NCBI RefSeq assembly: GCF_000321225.1
Contig: NW_004450458.1
Span: forward strand, 2,233,277 to 2,297,276
DNA: 64,000 nucleotides
From: Odobenus rosmarus divergens
Taxonomy: Eukaryota > Chordata > Mammalia > Carnivora > Odobenidae
Direction: 5' to 3'
The notes below the pieces were generated by a model. That model ran no database searches. It saw only the letters and a program-made list of their open reading frames with translations, and was not told the DNA's origin. A program made the position numbers and the translations under genes. This document shows, piece by piece, positions 34,298-46,600 of this stretch (positions within the stretch are counted from its first letter, which is position 1; each line of letters begins with the position of its first letter).

Positions 34298-35699
34298 TAG
34301 TCTCTGCTCCCAAGCACGTTGGCCCAAGAATTCTCTAAGAAATTTTAATAATGGGATGGGTTTGGGGCAACTTTTAGGAAGTGACCCTGGATAAGGAAAG
34401 CAGTTGTTCCAGAGAAGTCAGGGGCCTGTGATGTTCAGAAACACAGGAGCATCCAGAGAAAAAGAAGAGCAACTTCGAAGATCCAGCCAGGGCTACTCAT
34501 CTCAGTTCAACCGAACTCCGCCAGGTGAAGAAAGAGACACATAAATAACTCAAAACAAGACAGGCGATGATCAATGTGGGAGCAGAGGAACAAGCTGCTA
34601 GGGGAATATAGGAAGAAAGTTCATGAAGAAATCATGGCTCCTTCTGCCTACCCACCCCTTGTATTCCTACTCCCCCGAAAAAGAGGCATTTGGCATGTGT
34701 GGTACACACAATGGAGTTAGGTAATTTCAAAAAGAAAGAGAAGATTTAAATAAGGCCAGTCTTGATGAAGTAAGCTAACAATGTACATTCTTGGGTGGGG
34801 AGAATATAAGACTCGCAGCAGTGAGAAAATTCTGTGCGTCCTCTAAGCTTTTCCTTTTGCTTGTTACTGATCGTCTTTGACCATTTCATCATCTGCTGTT
34901 CCCTACCCTGAGAGATGGATCAGTCAAGTTGGAGAATGATTGAAGAAGCCAACCTAGCACTTTTATATTTATCCTTGAGGGTAGCTGTTGGGTGGTTCTT
35001 GTGGGTGAGGGGGTTTATCCCACTGGTTGGTTTATTTATATATTTTCTCCTTCTAGCCCTTCTGACCCCTTTTCCACTAGCAATGGAGAAGAGAGAATTG
35101 CACACATTTCAAATGTAGGTGTCCTTTTATTACACTCGCACAAACACATACCCTGTGAAGAGTACTAAGAATGAACTTAGACATAGTACTTTTCAGTCAG
35201 GTTGTTTAAATGCATAATAAAAAGGGGGACAGCATATAATTCATTTTTAAATTACTTTTTTTTTTGGGGGAGTATACAGTCCCCTCCCCTCAGTTGCTAA
35301 TGAATTGAAACTGCAAAGCAAGTTGAAGGACGAAGTTGTCCGTAAATGGTAAATAATTGACTCATGATGACACTCAGCTACTTGTCTCCTAATGGCTATT
35401 ATTGTTGTAGGAGGGACTCATTAGTTCCTAGGTGTGGTTTTCCTATGGAGGCCAGATCAGTTTATCAGAGACCAAATAAGCACATGGGATATAATTAGAG
35501 ATGTGTGAAGGGCAAAGCACCTACTCTTCCCATTTAAAAGAAAAATACTCACTTTTCCTTGGCAGCCACACCTTCTAATTACTTGCAAATGTTTAAGAGT
35601 CATTATCTTCAAAGTTTGGAGAAAGACAGAAAAAAAGGGGAAAAAGCACTGATAGTGGAAACTCCAAGGATCAAAGGCCCTGGTTAACCAGCAAGTGGG
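34298..35699. other. Unassigned stretch, repeat-poor
   Basis: No family recognised. The part around 35285-35420 (cagttgctaatgaattgaaa, gactcatgatgacactcagc) has enhancer-like texture including an AP-1-like tgactcat. A 67-codon hydrophobic open frame (34915-35118) was not recognised. Confidence 0.4.
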
Positions 35700-36130
35700 C
35701 TTTATTTGGGGCCACACGGAAGCCCCACCGCAGCTCTTTGGCTAGCCAGGTGGCCCCCACAGCTGGAGGCTGTGTTCGGTCCCACTGCCCGTGAGCCACC
35801 CCTTCACCCGTCTGTCTCCTTTGAAGCCTGTGTTGAGCAAGAGGTGGTGATGGTGGTGGGAGGTGGGAGGGCTGGGTTGCGTTTTCTAGAACTGAAGTGG
35901 TTAAATACTGCCACCCCTCTTCCAGCGCCCCTCGGTGCAGGGTGGCAATGGCCTTCTTTACCTTCAGCCCTTGACATTTCTCCCTGTGAGTTCGTTTGGT
36001 TAATGGAGGTCCTTAATATATATAGGGGATCCAAGACCACTAAGGGAGGACCTGCTGAGAAATTTTACCCTCACTGCCGGCGAGGCCCTGGGCCTCATTA
36101 TTTATCCGTTTAGGCATTTTACGTCAATTC
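35700..36130. other. Unassigned, moderately GC-rich, repeat-free stretch
   Basis: Contains the longest gap-free plus-strand open frame outside repeats (135 codons, 35706-36113). Its translation has no recognisable domain, and a 78-codon frame overlaps it on the other strand. Splice-site-like words are not convincing. Could be chance or a lineage-specific transcript. Confidence 0.35.
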
Positions 36131-37715
36131 TGCCAAGGAGATGCGCTACCTCGTTTCTCCCTGTTGAGTGGTCAGCAAATGGGAGGCAGATGAAGAATTA
36201 AAAAGGGACAGTGTCCAAACCAACACAATGAGAAGTCACTTAAGCATGAGCTCAGTGAATTTCAGCATGTCATCTCCATAGGACATCAAAATTTTGGTTT
36301 TGAAATAAATTGACATGAGGTACTGCGTCGCCTGTCAAGTCTTTCTCAAGTGCATGATCAAGCTGCTGAGACGTGACTATTTTTTCTTTTCTCTCTTCCT
36401 CCTTGTTCCTGCGTATGGAAAGATTATATTCTTGAGAAGGAGGGCTTTTTACAGTCTTAGTGACATATGTGCAAATAAGCAGACATTCTTGTTCTTTATC
36501 CCTGAATGCTACCCCAAGGGCATGTCTTAAATCTCCTTAGAGTAGTTTGGCCTTTGGACAAGGATACTATGGAAGTTCCTTTGACTATGATAGTCTATTC
36601 AATTATGGAAATGCTTCTGGAAGTTTCACGAATGGAGAGTACCCAAGAATGAAAAGTATATAATTTGGTCTGGAGTTTATTCACAGATACAATGTTTCTT
36701 TTCTTTTTGTTTCTTTGCTTCTCTCTCTTCTTCCCTCCTTCTCGCCCTCCCTCCCTCCCTTCTTTCTTTCCTTCCTTCTTGTGCTACCAATATCATGCAC
36801 CTCTTTCCACATGTAAACTATTTTAAGAAAATATTTTCTCAGTCATTCAAAGAAATTCTAGTGGTTACTCTTTCCATCTTCCATTCTTCAGGGAGAAATA
36901 ATAAAAGTTAGAAAATGCCGCACAATTTTGAATTCTTTTAGAGAGAAATACTTCCAAATAGTTTCCTCTGTCTCAGGAATTTTTGTGTTCAGGATTATCT
37001 TGTAAAAGCTGCCATTTTGCCACTTAAAATTCAGTCAGCCATGTCGAGGTTTTACTAGAAGATGCTCTAATTAACCAAACAGTGCCTCTATTTCTTTGAA
37101 TTTTTATGCCACTTAAAACCCTTTCAAATGGACTGGATTTTTAAACTTCATCTCTCTTAAAGTTAAAAAACATTTTTAGTATCTGTTAAGTGTTCATGTT
37201 GTGCTCAGCACTTAACCAATGCTATAAATGTTGCACTATATGAGAACCATATGATACAGACTTTCGGCTAGAGTTTTTGGCATTGGGAAAGAGAGCAAGG
37301 TATTCACTGCATGTGTGTATACATCCCTATGTTGGAGTATATATAATATCTCATTTGTACATGCACACCTATATCTCAGGTACATATATATGTATACATA
37401 CCTATATGTTTTAAACCAAAACAGTACACATGCATGCATCCAAAGACACACACACATAGCAGTCCTCCCCAAATCTGAAGTCCTTAGGACCCTAAGAAAA
37501 ATATATGGTTGAGGGACGGAAGTCAAAAGTGACTTTTAAAATGCTATGAATTTCATTAATATAAATAAGACCAACACAAAATAAACCCCAAAGCAGTGAT
37601 AGTTTGTAATCTAGGTTGTGCTACTGTTCATTTGCCATCATTTGCTCACTTAGAAACTTTTCAGCAGGACCCTTCACTGAATTTTTAGTGAATCGCTGCT
37701 TAGTGAATAGTTTAA
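36131..37715. other. Unassigned stretch with polypyrimidine tract
   Basis: Pyrimidine-rich 36696-36780 with CCCT/CCTT units, and AT-rich ATATATGTATA words near 37382-37400. No gene or family recognised. Confidence 0.5.
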
Positions 37716-38402
37716 CTTTGTTCAAGTGACTACGATGGGACGTCACCCTTATGATTAGGTTACATTATATGACATTTGGCAAAGGTGAAGGGATTTTATA
37801 GATGGGTTGACTTATTTTTTTTTAAGATTTTTAATTTATTCACTTGAGAGAGAGAGGGAGACCACGAACAGAGGGGAAGGAGACTTCCCACTGAGCAGGG
37901 AGCCCAACCAGGGGCTCGGTCCCACAACCCTGAGATCATGACCTGAGTCAAAGGCAGACGCTTAACCGACTGAGCCACCCAGGTGCCCCTAGATGGGTTG
38001 ACGTTGAATTAATCAAAAGGGAGATGATTCTGGGTGAGCTTCACTCCATCAGTGAAGTCCTTAAGAGTAGAGATTTTCTGATATAAATAGTCTGCTGTGA
38101 GATGACTGTGAGCTAGAGGCATCTAGGGGCTGAGAGCAACCGATAACCAACAGTCAGCAAGGAACTGGGGACCTCAGTCCCACAACTGCAAGACAGTAAA
38201 TTCTGCCTACAACCAACCAGTGAGCTTGGAAGAAGACACTGAACTCCAGATGAGGTCAAACCCCGGCCAACAAATTGATTTCAACCTGGTGAGACCAGGT
38301 TCTAGATCCATGAAACGTCGGTGATAATACATCTTTGATGTTTTAAGCTGCTAATTTTATAGTAATTTGTTACCCGGCACTAGAAAACAAATACCACAGG
38401 CA
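37716..38402 (+). mobile_element. MLT1-type (MaLR-like) LTR, split by a SINE
   Basis: Before the SINE: atgattaggttacattatat and ggcaaaggtgaagggatttt. After it: gaattaatcaaaagggagat, ctaggggctgagagcaaccg, acctcagtcccacaactgca, gtgagcttggaagaagacac, and the end atgttttaagctgctaattt with taatttgttacccggcacta. Both halves follow one consensus order, so the SINE entered an existing copy. Subfamily not assigned. Confidence 0.72.
37812..37989 (-). mobile_element. Can-SINE inside an MLT1-type LTR, reverse orientation
   Basis: T-rich tail, GA block, ggggctcggtcccacaaccc, ctgagccacccaggtgcccc. A perfect 13-bp duplication, tagatgggttgac, lies at 37799-37811 and 37990-38002. Confidence 0.97.
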
Positions 38403-38689
38403 AGAAACATGAAGATGACATAAAGATCAGAGGTTACCCTCCTCCCAATACAAAACAAGAAAGCAGGTAAATCTCACTTAAACTTCAACTCTAATTACAT
38501 TTTTTTCCTTTTTCTCCTTATGCTATTTATTTCCCCTGAAATATGTTCACCAGCTCACCAAAATAACACTTGGTGAAGTTCATTTATTATGAACTTGACC
38601 ACAATTTGTTTATCTTGTATTAAACTAGAATCTGGAATGAGTCTAATCCCTTTAGAAAGATGCCAAAATTCACTAGACTATAATAAGTC

Positions 38690-38787
38690 TCACTAGGATG
38701 TTAATGCCGCAAGAATGTAGGCTTCCTGATGGCAAGGATTTTTGTCTGTCCCATAGTAGACATTAAATAAATATTTGATCAGTGATT
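38690..38787 (+). mobile_element. L2 3'-end fragment
   Basis: caagaatgtaggcttcctga, ggcaaggatttttgtctgtc, gacattaaataaatatttga match the usual L2 3' end order. Confidence 0.7.
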
Positions 38788-38957
38788 CATGGAAACCCTT
38801 TTCCTTCATCTTAGCTGTCTGTTGCAGTTTGCTGGAGATTTACATATCTCCTTCTAGTTTCAAAGTCTGAACTCCTTACTGACCCACCCACCAACCACCA
38901 TCGCTGATGGAAGCATCCAGTCCCACTTCCCTGGGTTTTTCTAGGAAAAACCTTCAA

Positions 38958-38983
<26 letters not shown>
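38958..38983. repeat. (AT)n dinucleotide repeat
   Basis: About 13 uninterrupted AT units, self-complementary. Confidence 0.95.
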
Positions 38984-38990
<7 letters not shown>

Positions 38991-40955
38991 AAGAATGCTC
39001 CAGAAACCCACTGCTGTGATTTTAAAATATAGAAATACCTTCCTGTGCAGTCATAAGAATTGATTCTTGATCACCTTCAATCCAAGAGTCCTTGTGTTCT
39101 AAGTGAGCATTTCCAATTTATAAAATCAGACAGGAACTGGAAATATTCAGAAATATGCTCTAAATCTGAAAAGGAAGACATATACATTGCATAATAGTTA
39201 AAGGAACGTGGTTGATTTTATACTATTGGTGAGAGGAGCTTATTCAAGCAGCTTGATTTCTTTTTCCTGTGTTTCATATATTAATGCAAAATACTCAGTA
39301 TCATGCTTCCCAGTGGCTATATTTTGTCCCTCAATACATGCACAATTTCATTCATGGAAACAATGTACATGCATTAAAAATGTGCTTAGGAAGCCCATTC
39401 ATAATGAGGGTTCAACAATTACTGTGCATGTAAAGAAATCTGCTATTATCAGAACTCCAAGCTCTTGGGAATTTATCGGGCATGGAAGAATAAATTTTTT
39501 ACTCTAGATAAAATGGCAAAATGGAAATTTTAGAAAAAACCTTTTCTACCTCGAATCACTGCTCCTTTCTGGCAGCTATCTCTTTGGAGAAAACTATCTA
39601 ATGACCCCTCTTTACCAATCAGATCATTATCGTAATGGGTTCATGTCCTAAAGACATTACAATAAAGAAGAAGCAGTAGCTGAGCTCACAGATTTCATGG
39701 AATATGAATTTAGACATTTCTCTGCTTTATGCAGAAAGTTTTAAAATAAAAATCAAGCATCAAAGCATCAAGGAAAAGTGCTGCTTTATTCGTGTAGATC
39801 AAACTTTTCATTTTTCCTCTTATATATAATCTTTTTTTTTCCCCATAGTCTCTCTCTCTCACACACACACATTCTCTCACTCACTCACTTTTCTCGATAT
39901 TTCAATGTGAGGCAAATGAATTTCTTGTTCAAAATGTGTCTAATTCATTATAGTTTGTTCCTTACAAATGATTCAACCTGCGGGAGCACAGGAAAAATGG
40001 AGGACAAGAATCGTAGCTCTGTTTAAGTAGCTTCTTAGACACCCAAACAGTATAAAAGAGGGGTTTGCCTGGGATGCAACAGGGGTGTGGATTGGAAATG
40101 TTTTGGAGCCTCGCAACCTTGTGAGAAAGGGAAAGGAAAAAAACAGGAGAAAGTAAGTTTTCTCCTGAAACATCTCCACAACTTCTGTCTAAAACATGTT
40201 AAATCATAGACTTGAACTGATCCTACTCTCGGCACATTTTTTCAGGTCCGTTTGGCTGCCTGACAGCTGACACCTATCAGTCACAAGAGGAAATGTGTTC
40301 AAAGGTGGAGAGGAGAACCACTCTCTGAAAGACCACTTTCCACCTTTACGATACACCAGTGAGCCATTCTGGTTTGAAGCTTCCCCTCACTGTGACTAAT
40401 AGACCAATTCAGAGCTCATTTTGCTGAATCAGCTTGCTGGAGCAGTCAGGTTTTGCCATTAAGAAGCCAGGGTGTGCACCTGAAGGAATCAATTTGTTCT
40501 TTCATGGAACGAAAACCAACTGTTGTTTTCAAACAGATCATGGCAATTGAAAAGAGATATTAGATTAGATTAGATTACCAGTGAGAAATACATATATGGT
40601 ACACATATATGTAGGTATATCCGTATATCCATATATGCGTACATGCATGCGCATCACAGTTGTTACTTCCTGATGAAGCCTTTTGGCTTCAAGACCTATC
40701 CAGATCACAAACAAACAAAAAACAAACAGTACGCTCTCAGGTTAGGAAGTTGGCCAAATGGTTTTTCATTCAACCTAAGTTTTATCATCAAAACCACTCC
40801 CCCACAGAAGTATTCATCCTAAAATGAAATAAAATATCTCAAACTTTTAAAACTTATTTATGATCAAGTTCCGTGACAGTGCCATAGCTCTAGGTGCAAG
40901 CAAGTTTGTATGTGAGATCAGCCTCATCCACAAAAATAAATTCATCTAAAATGCA
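38984..40955. other. Unassigned stretch with small simple repeats
   Basis: A (CT)n/(CA)n/(CTCA)n compound tract lies at 39849-39890, and ATTAG pentamer units at 40559-40577. The palindrome-rich stretch 40588-40655 (catatatg, acatatatgt, atccgtatatccatat, gtacatgcatgc) follows. No gene or family recognised. Confidence 0.5.
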
Positions 40956-41572
40956 GAAAGGAAGAAACAACAAGTGCCAACAAGGATGTGGAAAAAGGAA
41001 CCCTTGTGCACTGTTGGTGGGACTGCTAACTGTGCAATCACTGTGGAAAACAGTATGGAGTTTCCTCAAACAATTAAAAATCAAAAAAATTTAAAAATTA
41101 AAAAAAAATTAAAAATCCTTACAATCCAGCTATCAAACCAGCAGGTGTTTACCCCAAAAATATAAAAACATTAATTCTAAGGGATACATGGACGCCTGTG
41201 TTTATTGCAGCTTTATTTACAAAAGCATATTACAAACTATGAAAGCAGCCCAAGTGATCATTGATAGGTGAATGGCAGCCATCAAAAAGAATGGAATCCT
41301 GCCATTTGCAACAACATGGGTAGAGTTAGGATAATGCTAAGCGAAATAAGTCAGCCAGAGAAAGACAAATACCATGAGATAGCATTCATGTGTGGAATTT
41401 AATAAGCAAAACAAACAAGCAAAGAAAATAGATAGAGAGAGGGAGAAACTAAGAAATAGGCTCTTAACCGTAGAGAACAAACGGATAGTTAGCAGTAGGG
41501 AGGTGGGTGGGGGGGATGGGGGAAATAAATGATGGGGATTAAGAAGGGCACTTATCATGATTAAAAAAAAAA
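40956..41572 (+). mobile_element. L1 3' end, 5'-truncated
   Basis: Covers the end of ORF2 and the 3' UTR: cacctgttggtgggactgct-like text, here ctgttggtgggactgctaac, gcagctttatttacaaaagc, gcgaaataagtcagccagag, then a single tail module with gatggggattaagaagggca and an A tail. Unlike 915-1292 and 4790-5270 it has only one tail module. An A-rich interruption at 41075-41118 looks like local slippage. A possible 8-bp duplication aaaatgca is too short to trust. Confidence 0.93.
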
Positions 41573-41580
41573 ATGCAACG

Positions 41581-42061
41581 GTACAAGGGGACTAATGATC
41601 CAAGTCACCTAAAACATCTGACTCATAGCTAACAATTCTTTGCAAATGGATTAAGAGAATCTGGAGAATCTAATATTTTTGACCCAAATATCTTCCTTTG
41701 TTTGGACACATCATAAAATGATAATCTTAACATCCACAGGCAAAAACGGAAGTTAGTGAAGCAGAAACACAGAGAATCGCAGGGAGAATTCAGGACACTC
41801 AGGCACAACCCAAAGAAATGTCTCAGTTATATAAGTATGCAATAATATCCCCCATTTAAATTTGCCTTGTCCAAATTCAGAATACCTGTCACTCCATAAG
41901 TAGTAAATTATCATAAACTTTAACTTATTATTCTGTCCCCCCCTCCCAGATAAGACACTTGAAAAAATATAATTTTGCTATAGCTAAAAAAATAGAAACA
42001 ACGTGAACTGAGTGCTGTCTCTGAGTTGGTTCTATAAAATGTAAAAAAAAATCTGCATTAG
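41581..42061. other. Unassigned stretch
   Basis: Nothing recognised. Confidence 0.5.
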
Positions 42062-42436
42062 TGTAGTTCTTGCTATGGACTGAGTTGTGTCTTTCTAAAT
42101 TCATATGTTAAAGCCCTGACCCCCAGTGTGACTGTTTTTGGAATAAGGAGATAATTAAAGTTAAGTGAGGTCCTAAGGGTGGGGCCCTGATCCTGTAAGG
42201 TTGGTGCCCTTGTAAGAAGAGGAAGAGACACCAGAACTCTCTTTCTCTTCACCATTTATGAGATCCCAGGGAGAAGGCAGCTGAAGGCAAGCCAAGCAGA
42301 GAGCTCTCCTCAGGACCTGAATCTTCTGACACCTTGATCTTGGACTTTCAGCCTTTGGAACTGTGAGAAATAATTTCTGCTGTTTTTAGCTACCCCATCT
42401 GTGGTGTTTTGTTATGGTAGCCTGAGCAGACTAAGT
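42062..42436 (+). mobile_element. MLT1A-like LTR (MaLR), nearly full length
   Basis: ctatggactgagttgtgtct, gtgaggtcctaagggtgggg, cttgtaagaagaggaagaga, tgacaccttgatcttggact, ctgtgagaaataatttctgc and gttttgttatggtagcctga follow the MLT1A consensus order closely. No internal region attached, so a solo LTR. Non-coding. Confidence 0.88.
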
Positions 42437-43084
42437 TCTTTTTACTCTTCAATAGGCCTCCAAAAGAACCATCAGTTTCCTCTTAAAATAATTCTGAGTC
42501 TATTCCCATATTGAGAGGATGACAGAGGTATGTACATATTAAATGATTATCCAAAGGCATAGCCCAGGCATCTGGACATTCTTTCAGACTACCCAGGATT
42601 CTGGAACCACTGGGGGCACACTGGTCATGGGAGGTGGGCAGATGACCCCGCTACCCTGCCCCATCCTACAAGGTCAGAACCCAAGTCACCCACTGCTGCC
42701 AAGAGGAGTCCGCCATGTCTTCTGGGACCTCGGGGCAAGGAAAGGCCTTTGTGAAGCACTGAGGTATCCTTAGCAGTATCAGTTTTAGAGTACTTGTTAT
42801 GGAAAAGGAAGGTAGCCCTTCATTTTCTTCCTGCTTTAAATCCAGTGGTAAATACTAAACACTATCGCAGCCTCTCACCAACTCCATTTCTCTTTCTCCT
42901 GAAACAGAGCACACGGACATGACGGAACCCTTTCTTGATGCCTCATAATGATCATCACATGCATCCATTTTTACAGAGTTCTAGAATTTAGTGATTCCAG
43001 AGAGAGATTTGTAGGGCTGTTTCTATATTGAATAAACTCAGACAGCCATTTTAATTTTTTTTTTAATTTTTACCCATACCAGCA
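42437..43084. other. Unassigned stretch
   Basis: Nothing recognised. Confidence 0.5.
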
Positions 43085-43420
43085 ATAGGTCTAGAAATTT
43101 CCAAGCGCTTTCTTTGTCTTAATTAGATGGCATTATGATACTCATTATAATAGATAATAGTTGACCTTAATCAAAACAACCAACTTTCTAATTGAATTGA
43201 TAAACCAATCAGTCCCTTAAGGCACTTTATAGCTTACTATGTAGAGTGAGAATAATTAGATGTTTTTGTACAATATGGTGAAAATTCAAAGTAAAAAAAT
43301 ATATATATTTGATTTGTAACTGTAATTTAAAATGTAGGGTTTTTTTTTTCCAATAATAATTATCATCAGTGATTCTCCAGGGAAATTGCTAGTAAAATTC
43401 ACTTGGACTTTGATGAACTG
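43085..43420. promoter_or_regulatory. Candidate conserved non-coding element
   Basis: Repeat-free with homeodomain-type words: gtcttaattagatggcatta, actttctaattgaattgata, gaataattagatg. Inference only. Confidence 0.3.
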
Positions 43421-43816
43421 AAGAAGCTAAGCCAAAAATTAAGGAAACACGTACATATCTATTTTTAAAAGAACAACATGCACATTTGTTTATTCGCTTA
43501 AACAGGATTTTCTTTCCTCACCCAAGCAGTAGAAAGACACTCTTTGAGAAGGGCTTACACCTGCAAGAAATCCTCGTCTCCCTCAAATGCCCAGATTTTC
43601 ATCTCTTTGATCTTTTGAGACTTAAGTCTTTTATATCTTGATGTGAACAGAGACTTCTGAGCAAGTTTTGATGTGGAAAGTGGGGTCGAGTCATGGCGAA
43701 ATGATTTGTCAGCCTGGGAGAGCCGAGGAGAGTGGAGTATCTCTACTGGGACTCAGGTGTGCCTGTGGGCTCAGGTTACTGTTAAAATACAGCTTCCTGT
43801 GGAAGGAGAAGAAGCT
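43421..43816. other. Unassigned stretch
   Basis: Nothing recognised. Confidence 0.5.
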
Positions 43817-43972
43817 CTGTGATTCCCCACCAGAATCCCCTGGAGGGCTTGCTGGGCCCCATCCCCAGAGTTTCTGCAGGTCTTGGGTAGGGCTGAGGAT
43901 TTGCGTAGCTAACAAGTTCCTACATATTGCTGGCAGCTGGTCTAGGGGCCACACTCGGAGAACCACTGCTAT
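43817..43972 (+). mobile_element. MER5A-like hAT DNA transposon remnant
   Basis: ccagaatcccctggagggct, ccccatccccagagtttctg, gaggatttgcgtagctaaca and the terminal cggagaaccactg match MER5A order. Non-autonomous, no coding capacity. Confidence 0.85.
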
Positions 43973-44167
43973 GGTGTTGTGTCTTACAGTTTAATGTCTC
44001 ACTGGGTCCTCTGTATTTTCCAAGGTCAAGTAAAATCTTGTAATGGACAGTCCTTCCATAAACAGGTAAGCACGAGAAGCCTGGTTGCCAAAATAGCTTC
44101 CAAGAGATCGCACAAGATATACATCACTGCAATTTATAAGGACTAAGAACAACCCCCTAAGATTTTA

Positions 44168-44363
44168 TTTTATTATTTTTTAAGATTTTATTTATTTATT
44201 TGACACAGAGAGAGAACACAAGCAGGGGGAGCCTCAGAGGCAGAGGGAGAAGCAGGCTCCTTGCTGAGCAGAAGCCCAAGGTGGGGCTTGATCCCAGGAC
44301 CCTGAGATCATGACCTGAGCCGAAGGCAGATGCTTAACCGACTGAGCCACCCAGGTGCCCCCC
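44168..44363 (-). mobile_element. Can-SINE, full length, reverse orientation
   Basis: taagattttatttatttatt, GA block, ggggcttgatcccaggaccc, gagccacccaggtgcccc. Flanks ctaagatttta and ctcagattttta may be a diverged duplication. Confidence 0.94.
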
Positions 44364-44425
44364 CACCTCAGATTTTTAAAGCTTTCCAAAGCAACTATCT
44401 TTTGCTTTAAAGAAATATATATATT

Positions 44426-44458
44426 TGTGTGTGTGTGTGTATGTGTGTGTGTGTGTGT
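44426..44458. repeat. (GT)n microsatellite with one AT interruption
   Basis: About 16 GT-type units interrupted at 44441. Confidence 0.95.
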
Positions 44459-44525
44459 ATCTAGTAAGTCAGGTGCCTTTCCACTAGTTTCTCTCCCTTG
44501 TAAATTATTTGATGTAAAAATGTGC

Positions 44526-44719
44526 AGGGACGCCTTGGTGGCTCAGTCGGATAAGCGTCTACCTTTGGCTCAGGTCATGATCTCAGGGTCTTGGGATCGA
44601 GTCCCACATTGGGCTCCTTGCACAGTGAGGAGTCTGCTTCTCCTTCTGCCTCTGCCTGCAGCAATTCCTGCTTGTGCTCTCTCTCTGACAAATAAATAAG
44701 TAAAACCTTAAAAAAAAAG
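44526..44719 (+). mobile_element. Can-SINE, full length
   Basis: gggacgccttggtggctcag, ctcagggtcttgggatcgag, CT-rich block, gacaaataaataagtaaaac and an A run. No clear duplication. Confidence 0.94.
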
Positions 44720-45826
44720 TTCAAGGATGAGCCCCCAGTGACCTTGGTCCTATCATGGTCAAAAGTAGAAGACTGGTTAAGAAGGAGAAAGAAGGCATTT
44801 TTAACGTCATGCAGTAGGAGATCTAAGAATGGAATCTAAATTTCTTATTCTGAATCGTATTTTTCATATGTATTCCAGAAAAATCTTGGGGAAAAAATTA
44901 TACTTACAAGAGTTCCTGAAATCAAGGATCTTAACTTAGGGTTTTTGTACATCTAGGCAGGTCATAGGTAAGCAAAGAGGTCTTTTAACTTTCCTGAAAT
45001 TATATATACAATAACATATACATGTGACTTGTACACTTTCCAGAAGAGTAATTGTACATTACTACTAAGAGCTTTCCAAAGCTATACAGGTTATATATAA
45101 AATTTTAGAAAGAAAATATATACCTATATTATAGAGAAATCTTTATAATACTGGCTGTCTTTAAAATAACAATATTTATTAAAACTATTTATTTAAACTA
45201 TTCACCTGGACATATTGTGGGCTGTACCTCACAAATGAATCAAAGAGTAGTAGTTGCTTCCTTACTTTCCAAAATCAATCTGGAAAAATAAAAGATCATA
45301 GACTATACAGGTGATGATATAAACAATAACCTAGTTCAGAAACCGTGTAAATATCTAAGACATTTGCATTAGAGACAATGGCACCACTGTATTTTTTAGC
45401 AATGAGCGAAGAGGCAGGGATGTTGCATGCTCAGACAGAGTTATGTTGAGTAGAAATCAATACCCCACGTCCAGTTTGTCAAGATGGCTTCATGGAGATT
45501 GTGGGATTTCACTCTTCAGTCCTCCTACCTGTTTCACAACCAAGATCTCAGTTTAGTTTTGAAAATGGTTCAGAGGGTGGTTATGTTAAAATAACAGTCA
45601 TTCAAGTGTTTACATTTTATTCAGTGACATCTTTGCTTTAAAGAGTGTCAAATGAAAAATAGGCTGGCCACGGGCTTTATGGGATGTCAGAACAAAGCTT
45701 ACCTTCATGTGGAAACAGACTGGGACTTATGTGGTGAGACTTTGCTATCGTCACATTGTCATGTACAGAATGGAACTCAAGACCAAATGGTGGGGAAGGT
45801 GGCTTATGACTAAAGATTCCCAAAGT
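44720..45826. other. Unassigned AT-rich stretch
   Basis: Nothing recognised. Confidence 0.5.
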
Positions 45827-46037
45827 CGGGGGGGCATGCCTGGATGGCCCAGTTGGTTAAAGATCTCTGCCTTCTGCCCAGGTCATGATCCCAGGGTCCT
45901 GGGACAGAGTCCCGCATTGGGCTCCCTGCTCAGTGGGGAGTCTGCTTCTCCCTCTCCCTCTATCTGCAGCCCCCCTTCCCGCTTGTGCTCTCTCTCTCTC
46001 TGAAATAAATAAAATCAAAAAAAAAAAAAGAAGAAGA
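45827..46037 (+). mobile_element. Can-SINE, full length
   Basis: G run then catgcctggatggcccagtt, atcccagggtcctgggacag, CT-rich block, gaaataaataaaatc and A/AAG tail. Flanks aaagattcccaaag (45812-45825) and aaagattccaaaag (46038-46051) form a near-perfect duplication. Confidence 0.95.
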
Positions 46038-46051
46038 AAGATTCCAAAAGG

Positions 46052-46429
46052 ATATTATTATAAGGGAGGTCTCTATAAGGCAAATTCCACAGCATCACAT
46101 TCACACAGGGAGGCAGGCATTCACTGGACGGTGAGTTGGCCAGGGTCCAATGTTGGCCAGGTTCCATGTGAAACCTTAGAAGTCAATCCTCTTGGTCAGC
46201 ACAGGTGCCAAATCTATGCAACCATAATAAATTCACCTGATATCCAAACTTTGCAAATAAATTCACCTTATATTCCAAACTTTCAGAATAAAGTCTTTGA
46301 ACTTTAAAGCTCTCTAAAGCAATTGTCTGCAGATAAGAAAACTAATGAATATGTTACCTTCTCTCTCCTTTTTCCTTTGTAAGCCAACAGTACAGTTAGT
46401 TTATCATCACACAAAAGTGTGTTGTATCC
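46052..46429. other. Unassigned stretch
   Basis: Nothing recognised. A short internal near-repeat (caaactttgcaaataaattc, caaactttcagaataaagtc around 46245-46295) is visible. Confidence 0.45.
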
Positions 46430-46600
46430 CTACCCCTGTACTTAATAGCTCCATGAAAAGAAAAAGATACTTAACTAATCTAAGCCTCAACTTTCTCACG
46501 GGTAAACGGGGGTCATGATAAATTTTGTTATAAGAATTAAATAATAGACACAAAGCCCCTGGCATATTATAAGCACTAAAGAATATTGGTTCTTTCCTCA
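46430..46600 (+). mobile_element. MIR SINE, 3' two thirds
   Basis: cttaactaatctaagcctca, ctttctcacgggtaaacggg, and cctggcatattataagcact at the 3' end. Confidence 0.8.

Noticed and set aside
34915..35118. 67-codon hydrophobic frame that could be a membrane protein
   Set aside because: T-rich DNA gives hydrophobic residues by chance; no supporting signals.
45885..46307. 140-codon plus-strand open frame
   Set aside because: Its first third is Can-SINE sequence (GSWDRVPHWAPCSVGSLL is a common SINE reading); the rest has no domain.
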